Shown here: positions 32,241 through 44,112 of the stretch, in pieces
Position numbering within the stretch: the stretch's first letter is position 1
How the letters are laid out: every line of letters starts with the position of its first letter
Assembly: GCA_030998225.1 (NCBI GenBank)
Contig: JAPYXD010000581.1
Location: forward strand, 4,278,001 to 4,342,000
DNA length: 64,000 nucleotides
Direction of reading: 5' to 3'
DNA from: Diplolepis rosae
Taxonomy: Eukaryota; Arthropoda; Insecta; Hymenoptera; Diplolepididae
The notes under the pieces: generated by a model
Database searches by the model: none
The model's input: only the letters and a program-made list of their open reading frames with translations
Told to the model about the DNA's origin: nothing
Made by a program: the position numbers and the translations under genes

Positions 32241-32936
32241 GGGGGGAGATACCTCTAGAACTTTCAAAAAATCAAAAATTTTTTTATTGCTTAAATCGAT
32301 TGAAAAACTATTTAAAAATATAATCCCAAAGTTCTATTCGTCTACTCTAAATATTTCGGTAGAAAGAGGCCCCAGTACAAAAACTTTGAGGCTCGTTTTC
32401 TCGAAACTAACTTTTTTTATCCGGCCGTCAAGATTGCGAGCAAACTATTCAACCGATTTACTTGAATGAAACGGTATTTTATAGATAATTTTATATTCAA
32501 GTGCGTGGTAGGGCACTTTTTCAAGAAAAATAGTATTTCTACAGTTGTTTAACTATTTTCATGTCAAAAAACACGGGTAAAAGTGGCACTTTTTCACGAA
32601 ACGCATGAAAATATACCCAATTTTTCGAAATTCTCAAAACCCCTCTGCTATGCACTTGATAAAAGTTTCCCGATTTATAAAAAATTTTCTTTTATCATTT
32701 CAGATGAAAAACCTAGACAGGAAGTTGACGGCCACAAAAAATGTTAGCAGCGACGCTATCGGCGGGATCCGTTATATTTCCGCCATTTTGTATTTTTCTA
32801 TCATGAAAAAATTGTTTTTTTGAAGTTAAATAATTCCTTCTAATATATGAAAAAAAAATCTGGACTTGCTTCGTTTTCATTCTCCCAGAATAAAATTGAA
32901 AAAAACTGCTTTTTTGTTCTAGAGGTATCTCCCCCC
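32241..32936. mobile_element. 696-bp TTAA element, GGGGGGAGATACCTCTAG ends
   Basis: TTAA 32237-32240 and 32937-32940. The terminal 21 bases are perfect inverted repeats beginning GGGGGGAGATACCTCTAG. The interior has TTTTCTCGAAACTAAC, a TTTATCATTTCAG acceptor-like site (32704) and TCCGCCATTTTGTATTTTT (32780), which are motifs shared with the other TTAA elements. Identical ends suggest recent activity. Kolobok or piggyBac origin is possible. Confidence 0.9.
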
Positions 32937-32940
32937 TTAA

Positions 32941-33880
32941 ACCTGGACTATTTTTTTCTGACTCACGCTTAGAAACCTTCTTCAAAATTCATAGAAATTA
33001 ATAATGGATCAATTTTTGTCGATTTTATAAATAATTATAAATATTCGAGAATTTTGAGACTGACTGTACCTAGTGTAGATTCTTAAAAGAAGACCAATAA
33101 AAATAATTGTCTATTCGATACGTATAGGTTTGTAATCAGAAATTGTTTTTTCTTAACAATTGCAATGAAATAGTAGAACAAAGAGTGAAAAAACGATGCT
33201 TTGAAGTCCACTTGACGGCGCAATAAATGAAAGAAACGAACCATTAAGTTCTATGCTTCTAAAATACCGTTTCAGGAAAATAAATAGAGCGGCGTCCATT
33301 TCGCGAAGGAAGCTAAATTCCTGTGACGACCGCGAAGAGAGCTGCTATGTAGAAAAGAAAAAAATATCCTTTTGATGAGACCATTGTAAAGGAAGGACAT
33401 TTTACTTCCTCCTTTCTTTTGTTTATTTCCTACTTTTCTCGGCAAACTGATATTGCTCATTACGTAGATACGACTTGTTAAGAACAAAACTATAGTTGAA
33501 ATCTTCAGTTTTATACTATATTCAAATCACTTAGACGTCATAAAAATTAATTTTAAAAGATTAATAAATTTTAAAAATAGAGTAGATAAAAAATGAATGC
33601 AAATATTATGTGAATGTTTTAAGGATCGTATAAAGAAAGAGTAAGGTAATTAAATTTGAAAAGTAAGCGTCTTTGGACACTTCTTTTTGTCATTCACATA
33701 AAAGCTCCAAATTTTTGTATTATAATACAAATCAACAAATCACTTTCTAGAAATAGCATGGAAGGTAACAAAATTATGTATCCAATGACCCAAAGATTGT
33801 ATTTTTGTCAATTATTAACAAAAATATTGCAAAAATAGTAAAAATTCCAAATTTTTCTTTAAATTTTGAATAATTTTCAA
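32941..33880. other. Unassigned A+T-rich sequence
   Basis: No repeat ends and no gene recognised. 33180-33480 is slightly less A+T-rich, with an unremarkable minus-strand frame. Confidence 0.4.
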
Positions 33881-34820
33881 AACTCTCGATAGAATTATCG
33901 AATTGAGCTTTGGCATAATTTATCGGGGCCAAAAAATAAGAATACGTTCGTTAACCAGCCACATACGACCGAAATTGTGAAAAAAGAGCATTTTTTGTGT
34001 TTTTGAAAAAATTCAAAATTCCAATATTGGTTTATGATAGTGTTCACAAATCTCTACTAATTATCCACATAACATTTTTCGATTAAACTAATATTAGGAA
34101 AGTTACAGTACAGTCGGGACTCGTTTATCGGAACATTAGATATTCGTCTATCGAGACGCTCGATCGTTCCTCTTACCCCCACTATTGAAAAGCCACGCGG
34201 CGCGTCAACCAATTGCGATGACACTGCGATGACACAGCGGTGACCGCGGCTGATTCGACAGACCAATCAAATGCTTTCCCTCAAACGAGCCCCATTCGAT
34301 TCGGGGTCGTCCCAATAAAGGAGTCCCGACTGTATGTTAAAGCTTGAAAAAAGTTAATACGAATATCTAAATTCCATTCTCCAGTTAAAATATACGAGAT
34401 ACGAAAAAAAGTTATGATACAAAATTGTTTAGTACTCAAAGATCTGCAAATTTGAATCGCAATATTTTTCATTTCTACTTCAAAAAACAAGATTGAAATT
34501 CAAAAATTCAATTTTTAAACAAAATACGTGACATACGAAAAAAATGTTGAAGTAGGACAATTATTTGCCTAAATGAAGTCTACGAATTCTCAGTGGGACA
34601 TCTTTTGACAGGATGTATATTTTATGTTTCGATTTTAAAAAACACTATTGAAAATCAAAACTTCCATTTTTTAACCAAAATATGTCAGATACGATATAAA
34701 CATTGAGATGCAAAATCGTTTGCTTAAAAACAGTCTACGAATTTTTTCCTTTTTAGATATTTAAAAGAAAACTGATTTTTTTTAATCATATAAATTATTA
34801 AAAAATTATAGAAATAACTC
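33881..34820 (+). mobile_element. GC-hairpin family, copy 4 (old, ends missing)
   Basis: Starts at ACTCTCGATAGAATTATCG, equivalent to the region after the TCTG run in copies 1-3, and follows them through GTTAACCAGCCACAT, GATACGAAAAAAAGTTATG and GACAGGATGTATATTTTATG to TTAAAAAATTATAG. Both termini and the GCGCGAAGCGCG part are absent. It is interrupted by the element 34111-34332. Confidence 0.75.
34111..34332. mobile_element. 222-bp pogo/Tigger-like MITE
   Basis: TA 34109-34110 and 34333-34334. Ends CAGTCGGGACTC and its exact reverse complement GAGTCCCGACTG. CAGT-starting TIRs with TA duplication fit pogo/Tigger-type elements (inference). It is G+C-richer than its surroundings and sits inside GC-hairpin copy 4, whose sequence continues on both sides. 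A fragment of a relative may lie at 54678. Confidence 0.85.
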
Positions 34821-34892
34821 CGCCAGCTCCATCGCAGGAACGCGTGCGCTCAAATTAAAAAATTAATTACTCCTATTGTTTTGATTTCTCCA

Positions 34893-35164
34893 CTATCTAA
34901 ATTTGAATCAGTCAAAATCTACTGATTATCAGTGAAATTTGACTGATTTAAATAGCTAAAAAGAGGCTACTGTAAATCAGTCAAATTTCACTGATTATTT
35001 CAGTGAAAATTGACTGATTTGACAGTGGAAAATATTTTTTTCACTGATGAATCAGCGAAAATTAACTGATTTAACAGTGAAAAATATTTTTTCACTGATT
35101 CATCAGTGAAAAGGCAAATTACTGATTCAATCAGTGAAAATTTGACTGATTCAGATTTAGAGAG
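34893..35164. mobile_element. 272-bp MITE built of CTGATT/CAGTGAAA words
   Basis: The ends CTATCTAAATTTGAATCAGT and CTCTCTAAATCTGAATCAGT (right, reverse complement) match over about 24 bases. Between them the words ACTGATT, AATCAGT, CAGTGAAA and TTTCACTG alternate about fifteen times, so the element is self-complementary at many registers. Confidence 0.8.
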
Positions 35165-37248
35165 CATTCTCAAATTTGCACAGTATCATCAAGAACCTTA
35201 TACGAATATTTTAGAATTGGAAAAACGAAAAAATAATGTTCCAAATTTAAAAAAAAGATAATTGTTTATAAAACTTCACTATTTTGTTATTAAAAAAATA
35301 ACAGGTCGTGCAGTAAATCACTTAGAAAAGCTCGGGCGCTATGCACATTATCCGTATGACAACAAATTTTTATATCCAGGATTTTTTTTACTGTATCCCG
35401 TTGAAAAAACATCAATTTTTCCGATTATAAAATTTTGAATATCATTTCTCAAAATTTTCAAATATTATATTGAAAAAAAATACATGTCCATTATTTTTGA
35501 ACATAGAACGCGCAAAATAATATTTGTTTCGAAAAAATATTTTGGGGTGTAAATTACGCATGGAATGACCCATATATGTAAAATATAAGAAGAGGAAACT
35601 GAAGAAATCATCAATCTCCAATAAACCAATCACTCCCATAGTTGCAGATACTAGAAAATAATTCTTCGTTCTTGTAGGTCAAATGCATCAAATTATCAGA
35701 CTAAGTGTGGGGCGTAGTTGATGTTTCATAAAAGATATCGCAAAACAAAGGAACAAAGTCGGATCCCATAGTTGGTGGAATAATATAGGATTCAAGCAAC
35801 TATTAAAGATATTTTAATTTGCAAAAATGATCCTCCTCAGACGAGCGTTTATCGAAATTCCTCTCGAATTCAAGGTCAAATTGAAAAAAATTTCTTCTGG
35901 AAGAAGCAGCAAGGCTAGATTAAAAAATTTTGGTCGGAAGATCATTCGTGGAATTCCCCTCCGACGTTTAAACGTATCTCGAGGCGACAAGCGGCACGCT
36001 TTAAAGTGAGAAGAATTAAGTGTGCTTTCTGAGTGAAATAAAAAAAAAATAAAGTTAGGCGATGAAGGCAAATTGGATTTCTCCGAAAGTTGATTTTTCG
36101 GAAAGGATGATAGCGAGAATGTGTCCAAAGATGGATGAAAGAGGGACAAGTAAATTGATTTGTCTAATAGGAGGAGCAAAGTGTTGAGAGGTGAATAACT
36201 GCTGATTAAATTCAAATTAAGATATAAAATGAGATGAAGATACAACTTTATTCATTCAGACATTCCAGATTTTAACGATTTCAATTATTTTCTATAATTT
36301 ATGTCCACTACACCCTAATTATTTTTCTTGGAAGAATTAGACTTTAAAAAAAACTGACCATACATGTAAAAATGTCTAATTTTCTCTTAAAACCGAAAGT
36401 ATCAAAGATCGCATATCGGTAATGAAATTAATGTTCAATAATAAATTTAAAAAAAAAGAAAATTATACCTTACATCTGCGATAAAATAATAACAATTGGG
36501 GATTGAAAAATATAATATCAAGATCGGAGTGAAAATAAAAATTATTTAATGGTATCTCATGTACAAGATGAAATTATTCTCATTTATGAAAATTATTAAA
36601 TTTTGTTGGCTACATTGATTATTTTATAGAGGTTTATGATACATCTGAGGGATCAGAGGTCGACCGACTTTCTCAGCCATGTCGAGCGAATCGCGTGTCG
36701 TGCAGCAGGTAGACTATTTTCAAGAGGAAAGAGAAAAAGGAATAAGACTGAAGAAAGAGTGAAAGAGTAAATTGCTCATACACTTGTTCTCTGTACTCGC
36801 TCCACTTCTCGTCCTGTGCACGTTTTATGTAAAAACACTGTTTGCAAGAATTGATCGATCGTGTGGCATCACAACGAAGTACACGAGAGTAGTTGTAAAC
36901 GCACTTTCAGTTTGATGCACTTACAGACTTGATACCTAGTCGTATTATGAAAGAAAACGTAATCAATTAATAATTTCTTTACTTGTATTTTCGTCACATT
37001 AAACTTTTCCTTCCCTTTCTAGCAGTAATCATAAATAGTGTTCAATTTTTTTCCTTCTCCCTGATTGTATAATCAGAAATTTTATTTGAAACCCTTTGAG
37101 GCCTGGCGGTATATAAATTAGTTTAAAAACTCATAGATTTCCAAATTCAATTCCAAGATTTCGAAATTCAGACCAAAATTTAAAAAAAACCGATTTGAAT
37201 AAAAATTTTCGATCTGGGATTTTTGAGACCGCTGATTTCTAATCTTCC
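35165..37248. other. Unassigned sequence
   Basis: No repeat ends found. 35820-36250 has overlapping open frames on both strands without a domain. 36640-36930 is less A+T-rich (GAGGTCGACCGACTTTCTC, CCATGTCGAGCGAATCGCG) and may be old host exon or regulatory sequence. GAGGTTTATGATACATCTG at 36630 resembles 24868. Confidence 0.35.
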
Positions 37249-37551
37249 ATGGCGGAAGTATCGGATAGGAATTCATTCCGAGCTGATCAGAACCATTCCA
37301 ATTCATTCCGATATCTGTATCCGAGCCAATGCGAATCATTCCGATACCAATCCGAAAAACGTTTTGTACAATCCAAATGAATATAAACCAATCTGAAAGC
37401 AAGTTTTCAATCCGAATCAATCCGACCTTGGATTTATTCGGATTAATTCTTATAGGAAATTCGGTGTCGATCAATCCGATCTCGGATTGATTCGGATTGA
37501 AAACTTGGTATCGGATTGGTTCGGATTCTTTCGGATTGTTACCCCGGATTA

Positions 37552-37768
37552 CACTGAGAAAAAATTCATCCAACAAAACTTTTTTTGTTACCCTGATAAA
37601 ACATTTTGTTGTCCCAACAAAACATTTTGTTGTCCCAACAAAACATTTTGTTTAACCAACAAAATTTGTTTGATATAGCAAAATGTTTTGTTGGCACAAC
37701 AAAAGATTTTTGTTAGCTAAATACTAACCAAATATTTTTGTTGATTTGACAAAACTGTTTTCTCAGTG
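37552..37768. mobile_element. 217-bp MITE, CACTGAGAAAA ends (inverted copy of 20497-20693)
   Basis: TA 37550-37551 and 37769-37770. Ends CACTGAGAAAAAATTC and CACTGAGAAAACAG. The interior words are TTTTGTTGTCCCAACAAAAC and relatives, in the opposite order to 20497-20693. The host array would read CCCCGGATTAATTTGG without it; a close sequence, CTCCGGATTAAATCGG, exists at 38626. Confidence 0.9.
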
Positions 37769-37849
37769 TAATTTGGATTAGGTCGGATCGTTTTTTTACC
37801 GTTTTTCATCAAACGAGTTACAAAACGTTTCTTGTATTGGTTCGGAATG

Positions 37850-38540
37850 ATTCGCATTGGCTCGGATATAGATATCGGAATGAATCCGAAAAACGATTTG
37901 TATCTCTTTTGATGAGAAACGGTAAAAAATAGATTCGACCTAATCCTATTTAATCCGAGGCAACAATCCGAATGAATCTGAACCAATCTGAAACCAAGCT
38001 TTCAATCTGAATCAATCCGACCTCGGATTTATTCGGATTAATTCTTATAGGAAATTCGGTTTCGATCAATCCAATCTCGGATTGATTCGGATTGAAAACT
38101 TGGTATCGGATGCGAATGATTCGCATTGGCTCGGATACAGATATCGGAATGAATCCGAAAAACGATTTGTATCTCTTTTGATGAGAAATGGTAAAAAATA
38201 GATTCGACCTAATCCTATTTAATCCGAGGCAACAATCCGAATGAATCTGAACCAATCTGAAACCAAGCTTTCAATCTGAATCAATCCGACCTCGGATTTA
38301 TTCGGATTAATTCTTATAGGAAATTCGGTTTCGATCAATCCAATCTCGGATTGATTCGGATTGAAAACTTGGTATCGGATGCGAATGATTCGCATTGGCT
38401 CGGATACAGATATCGGAATGAATCCGAAAAACGATTTGTATCTCTTTTGATGAGAAACGGTAAACAATCGATTCGACTTAATCCTATTTAATCCGAGGCA
38501 ACAATCCGAATGAATCTGAACCAATCCGAAACCAAGTCTT
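37850..38540. repeat. 269-bp tandem duplication within E1
   Basis: GGTAAAAAATAGATTCGACC at 37921 recurs at 38190 and, slightly changed, at 38459. That gives a period of exactly 269, with nearly identical sequence between the first two copies. The homogeneity contrasts with the decayed rest of E1 and indicates recent duplication or correction. Confidence 0.9.
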
Positions 38541-38803
38541 CAATCCGACCTCGGATTTATTCTGATTAATTCTGATAGTATATTCGGTTTCGATCAACCC
38601 GAGCTCGGATTGATTCTGATTGTTACTCCGGATTAAATCGGATTAGGTCAGATTCATTTTTTACCCTTTTTTAATCAAACGAGATAAAAACGTTTTTCGG
38701 GTTGGTTCGGAATAATTCGCGTTGACGCGGATACAGATATCGGAATGAATCGGAATAGTTCTAATTGGCTTGAAATGAATTCTTATCCGATACTTTCGCC
38801 AGG

Positions 38804-39812
38804 GCACCCAATCTAAATAAAACTTATGTAACTTTTATCATGTTCGAAAATTCTAGCTCAAACTATTTATTAAATTGCGATCTTAATCTTTTTATTCCAA
38901 TTACATATCATTTGATCAATTTTCAGGTGGATTTTACTCAATCACATTAAATAGTTAATTGAGTTAAAATGTTCCATCTACAGAAAATGTTGAACCATAA
39001 AAAGAAAAATTAAATTTCTAATCTGATATAGTGAATCAATTGTGTAATTTCTGTGATAGGAAGTACAAAGATAGCTTTTAACCGATTGTAATAATAATGG
39101 AGTTTTCATGTACCTAACTGAAATAGATCCTAATTTTAATTATTCACGTTGATTTTTCAGATTACTTATCTACTGAGAAATGAAATTATAAACATAGCTT
39201 TAATACTTCTGAATAACTAAGTAGAAATCTTGTAAGGTCAACTACTTAAAAATACATGCAACGACACAGGTCAACCCGTTCTTTCCCATAAAAAACTATA
39301 GTACTTTTCACAAATATATTAGTATTTTTGCACGTGTGTCTTAAAAATTTAAAAAATCAGTAAATTGCAAGAATTGGAAATAAAAAACTGAACTGTTTTC
39401 TGACTATCCTTGACGAAAATAAATAAAAAATATATTATCTTCGATGCATTGACTCCAATTTGCAACATCTTAATGGAGTCTGAGTACCACAGTATCCTCA
39501 GGCAAGATTTTCTTGCGTGTAGGTCAGGACACGCGAGCAGCTGGAAACGAATGATAAACAAAACAATAATGTATAAAAATGCTGGCTATCATCTGTCTTT
39601 CCTGAGATTACGTTCAGAGCAAAGTCCTTCCAGCAAAAAAAACTCAAATCTGGTTCTAGGCACGCGACGCAGATTCTTTACAACGGACTCCAAACGAAGC
39701 AAAAGCAGTTCCGTGATATTAAAGACCAGAATAAAAGCTGAGCTATCTTAATGTTAAGAGGAAATATAGCGTTTAAATGATCCAGCATACATTCATCAAT
39801 TAAAGATCCCTG
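38804..39812. other. Unassigned sequence between E1 and E2
   Basis: A+T-rich, no repeat ends. A 113-codon plus-strand frame at 39410-39751 (includes SILRQDFLACRSGHASSWKR) has no recognisable domain. Confidence 0.35.
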
Positions 39813-40404
39813 CCCTGGCGAAAATATCGGATTGAAATTCATTTCGAACGAATCAGATACATTCCGAGCCATTTCGGAATCTGTTTCCGAACTATTTCTA
39901 GTAATTCCGGACGAATACGAAAAGCGTTTTGTATCTCGTTTGACGAAAAAGGGTAAAAAATCAATCCGAATAAATCCGAATAAATTTTTCAATCTAAATT
40001 AATCTGCATCATTTTGACCTTGGATTTATTCTGATTCTGTTCGAAAATTCTGTTTGAAAATTCGGTTTGGATGATTCCGAGCTCGGATTTATTCGGATTG
40101 AAAACTTGGTTCGTATTCATTCGCATCAATCCTAATGAATTCGAAGGAATAAGATTGGAAATTCGGTTAAGATCAATGTGCAATTGAATTAATTGGGAAT
40201 GAAAACTTGGTTCGGACTGATGCCACGGATAGAAAAGGAAAGAATCGGATTGATTTTTGACCGATTTTAATCGAACAAGATATAAAATTTTTTTCGGATT
40301 GGTTTAGAATCATTCCAAATGGTTCGGAAATAGATTTTAAAATAGATTGGAATAGCTCTGATTCGCTCGAGTTTGGATAATTCCAGTCCGAAAATTTCGC
40401 CAGG
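39813..40404. mobile_element. AATCCGA-word element E2a (592 bp)
   Basis: Left end CCCTGGCGAAAATATCGGAT; right end in reverse complement CCTGGCGAAATTTTCGGAC. These are the same ends as E1. The interior is AATCCGA/TCGGATT words with a forward long unit at 39917 and a reversed one at 40250. More diverged than E1. Confidence 0.7.
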
Positions 40405-41405
40405 ATGACATTTGAAACTCTGTTAATTTCTTTCATGGAAAATATCGTTTGTTTTGAATTGGAATTCAGTTCGAGTAAATCAGATCTATTTCGAGCCATT
40501 CCGAATCAATCCGAAAAACGTTTTGTATCTCATTTAATGAAAAACTATTTAAAATCAATCCGACTTAATCCAATTAATTCCGAATCAATCCAGAAAAGTT
40601 TTTAATCCAAGCCAATTTGAATTAATCCGAGCTCTAAACTTAAATCTAAACCGAATTTTGCATCCATATCAATCAGAATGAATCCGAGGTCGGAATGATT
40701 CGGATTGGAAATTTGGTTTAGATTAATCTGAGTACAAATTGATTGGGTTTGAAAACTTGATTCGGAATGAATCCAATTGAGGCCACGGATAGAAACGCAA
40801 AGGAGCGGATTAAGGTGGATCAATTTTCGATCGATTATTATCAAACGAGATATAAAATGTTTTTCGGATTGGTTAGGAATTTTCCCGAATAGTTTTGAAA
40901 CCGATTTTGGAATATCTTGAAATAGCTCTGATCCGCTCGGATTTGTTTGTTTGTTCGTTTTGGATTGGAATTCAATCCGAGCGAATTAGAGCCAATCCAA
41001 AATCTGTTTCCGAACCAATCCAAAAAAACGTTTTGCATCTCGTTTGATAAAAATCGGTTAAAAACCAATTCGACTTAATTTGATTCATTCCGAATTAATC
41101 AAAAACAAATTTTTAATCCGAGTCAATTTGAATCAATCCGTGCTTTAAACCTAAATCCAAACCGAGTTTTCAATTCAAATATATCCGAATGAATCCGAAG
41201 TCCGAATAATCCGGATTGAAAACTTGATTTGAATTCATTCGGGTTGATACCTCGGAATTAAACGGAATAAATCGGATTAAGTCTTATTCAGTTTTGGCCA
41301 TCTTTTATTAAACGATACACAAAACGTTTCTCGAATTGGTTCAGAATGGCTCAGAGTAGCTCTAATTTGCTTGTATTGAATTCCAATCCAAAAATTTTGT
41401 CAGGG
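40405..41405. mobile_element. AATCCGA-word element E2b (about 1 kb)
   Basis: Continues directly from E2a with the same words, and ends at a reverse complement of CCCTGACAAAATTTTTGGAT. Long units are forward at 40510 and 41025 and reversed at 40830 and 41305. The left end (GGAAAATATCGTTTG at 40437) is poorly preserved. It could be one element with E2a. Confidence 0.6.
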
Positions 41406-42084
41406 ACATTGCAAGGATAAATCATGTAACAATTAATAATTACTGATGAATTCTTCTAAAGTCAAAGAAAGTCTGATTGAGACTGAGAATTTAACCAGTC
41501 ACGTTCTAGTGTTGATTAGAAGTAACTATAGGGGTAGAATTCTAGGGAACTCGAAGGAAAGTCGCTTTATGTAATCATGTCCATTTTATTTTTTTTCTAT
41601 AGTTTAGCTGAATCCAAAAGATAGTTACCACACACCAAAGGACTATCGAAGTCGTTAATAGCATCACAACGCAGCTCAAGTTTGCGCTCTGAAGGGTTGA
41701 TTGAGATAGAGTTGAGATGAAATAGAACTAGAGTCCGCAATTGAGTTTAGTTTCTCCGCTTCCACAGTTGACTTCATTCCACAGAGCTTTACAGGATCCA
41801 GATTTTACTTCCACTACTACCTAACTTTACTTGAATCTAAAGTCTAAACGAATTCGAGACAGAAAATTCACTAGAGAATATGTCAATTTTTGCCAAATCT
41901 TGAACAAAAGATTCGAATGTCATTTGAAAGGTTAAAATTTAAAATATTTCAAGGTTGGTGAAAATATATAACATTTTTATTTTACATAATATTTTTCTGA
42001 AAATTTGTCAAACATGGAAAAATACAATAAAAGGTACGTCTGTCTGGTTCTTTTCAGTAAAAATGCCGAAAACATTTTTTTGTC
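41406..42084. other. Unassigned sequence
   Basis: No repeat ends or gene recognised. 41620-41850 is mildly less A+T-rich. Confidence 0.4.
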
Positions 42085-42255
42085 CGCTGTACACCGAAAG
42101 TTAGCCTTCTCGGTATCGTTTTGCGTGCGGAAAATTGATTTTCCCGCACTAGTGCGGTAAAATTTTAAGTATGTTTTAATTTTCCGCACACTTAAAATTT
42201 TACCGCACTAGTACGGGAAACTCAGCTTTCCGCGCGCAAAACGATACCAACAAAA
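42085..42255. repeat. CCGCACTAGTGCGG hairpin element, copy 1
   Basis: TATCGTTTTGCGTGCGGAAA at 42115 pairs with TTTCCGCGCGCAAAACGATA ending 42247. Inside, CCGCACTAGTGCGG (42144-42157, a perfect 14-bp palindrome) and TTTTACCGCACTAGTACGGG form nested hairpins. The left neighbour GCTGTACACCGAAAGTTAGC matches the same motif beside the copies at 48160-49080. Confidence 0.75.
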
Positions 42256-42825
42256 AAATCTTGTCATATGATTTTTACTTAAAGTTGGTTGAGGTTCATC
42301 TAGCTGACTTCAAATTTCAATGTCAAAATTCTAAAAGCGGGGGAAAAGGAAGGTGAACACCTATAAAGTAATATTTTTATTTGAATGAAATATGGAAATC
42401 CCAGGTTCAATCTCATTGCGGAAAAATGGTCGCAGAATCTTCAAGACAATTTTCAAAGTGGAAGATACACAGAAACTATGTGTACAAGATCGTGTTCAAC
42501 GACTATGACTGTATCTCACGGACAAACCTAATACCCTTTTACAGTTCTGCTTCAAGAGGATTTGGATTTGTGTTACTGCTCTGGGATCTTCGGTTCCAGG
42601 TCAATTCAATATACCGTATCTTTCGACGGATTCGTGACGACTTTTATTAATAAAGGAAGTACGACTATAAAATAGTTCCCAGAACTTGTCACTCAATCTA
42701 AGATTCTCCGATTATAATGAAATCATTGATATTCTTTAAAGGCAGTATTTCTTTTGTGGCGCCTCCCTTTCGACAAAATTGATTATCTAGGAAAAAAAAA
42801 GAAAATTGGCAAACATGTCTTCTTG
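42256..42825. other. Unassigned sequence
   Basis: An 89-codon frame at 42381-42650 shows no domain. No repeat recognised. Confidence 0.35.
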
Positions 42826-43297
42826 AAAAATTAAAGAATTTTAATTAAAATTATATACCTATCTACAAAATTATGCTCTTTTCTATAAAATTCATGAATT
42901 TTCAATAAAAATGATGAACTTTCGACACAAGTGTAGAATTTTCATCAAAATTAATGAATTTACAATAAAATTATGGAATTTTAAACAAAAATTATGAATT
43001 TCCGACGAAAGTAATGTATTTCAAACATAATTGATAAATTCTGAACACATAATTGAAAATATTTCTTCAATTATGTTTCGAATGTATTATTTTCGTTGAA
43101 AATTCATAACTTTCGTTTAAAAATTTATAATTTTGTTTTAAATTCATTAACTTTGTTAACAATTCATTAATTTTGATGAAAATTCTACACTTGTATCGGG
43201 AGTTCATGATTTTTATTGAAAATTTATCAATTTTGTAGAAAATAGCATAATTTTATAGATAGGTATATAAATTCAATTAAAATTCTTTAATTTTAAT
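42826..43297. repeat. 470-bp hairpin of AATTTTCAACAAAATTAATG-type words
   Basis: AATTAAAGAATTTTAATTAA (42829) pairs with TTCAATTAAAATTCTTTAATT (43272), and GAACTTTCGACACAAGTGTAG (around 42910) with CTACACTTGTATCGGGAGTTC (43185). Inside, ~22-base degenerate repeats (TGAATTTTCAATAAAA and similar) run through the arms. Similar words resume at 44113-44470, so the two parts may be one element split by GC-hairpin copy 5. Confidence 0.7.
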
Positions 43298-43454
43298 GAC
43301 ATATCTCTTGAACTGTATATTTATTCATTGTATATAAAAATGTTGTTACTTATTTTTGAAATAAAGTTCACCTATTTTTAACTCAATGCACGAAAAAAAT
43401 AGTTTCATTGAAAGTCTAGAATTATGATTGAAATATAATTCTAAAAAAATTAGT

Positions 43455-44112
43455 CATTTTCTCAAATTCACTAAGTTTCTTTTTCAGTTTAAGTGAAACA
43501 GGAAATTCAATTTACTTGAGGCTCTATCGGCCTTAAGGAACACATTCTCATCATGACACTCGCGCTTCGCGCTCGATTTTCTGTATGCATTTTTGTAACT
43601 TTTTAATAAATTACATGATTATTGATCAATTTATTTTCTTCCAAATATCTCAAAAAGGAAAAACAATCGTAGACTTTATTTAAGGAAACGATTTTGCAGA
43701 ACAACGCTTATTTCGTATCTCACATATTTTGATGAAAAAATCGAATTTTTTCAATATTAAAAATCAAAAAATTAAAATATACATCCTGTCGAGAAATTTC
43801 TCGATAAGAATGTGTAGATCTTATTTAGCCAAACAATTTTTCATCTCAAAGTTTTTTTTGTATCTCACATATTTTGTCTAAAAAATGGAATTTTTGAATT
43901 TTAATCGTATTTTTTGGAATTGAAACGAAAAATATATGTTTTACCAGAAACTGCGTCACACAAAATTTGTAGATCTTTTTGAAACGAACAACTTTCGTAA
44001 AAACCATTTTTTCTGACTCAGGGGGTCTTAAAACGTAAAGATTTGATGAAAATTTCGAAAGTCATTTTTCACATAAAACCAATACCTTCTCATCCATGAT
44101 GAGAATGTAAAA
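43455..44112 (-). mobile_element. GC-hairpin family, copy 5 (internally deleted)
   Basis: Matches copy 3 on the same strand from the A+T-rich TTTAAGTGAAACAGGAAATTC part through TCGCGCTTCGCGCTCG (43560) to the terminal GATGAGAATGTAAAAATAAT. At 43992 it jumps from GAACAACTTT to CGTAAAAACCATTTTTTC, deleting about 500 bp including the CAGA run. Confidence 0.8.

Larger units (their letters stand above)
37249..38803. mobile_element. AATCCGA-word element E1 (1.55 kb)
   Basis: The left end CCATGGCGGAAGTATCGGAT and the right end, in reverse complement CCCTGGCGAAAGTATCGGAT, are inverted repeats that continue into AATTCATT. The interior is an array of AATCCGA and TCGGATT words. A longer unit (CCGAAAAACGATTTGTATC then TTTTGATGAGAAACGG) occurs in both orientations: reversed near 37780 and 38660, forward near 37895, 38160 and 38430. 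The element is host to the MITE 37552-37768. The open frames here (repeating MVQIHSDCCLGLNRIRSN) are products of the repeat, not genes. Confidence 0.8.

Noticed and set aside
37717..38524. Three similar ~100-codon minus-strand frames (MVQIHSDCCLGLNRI...)
   Set aside because: They arise because the 269-bp and AATCCGA repeats happen to be open in that frame; there is no protein-like composition beyond the repeat.
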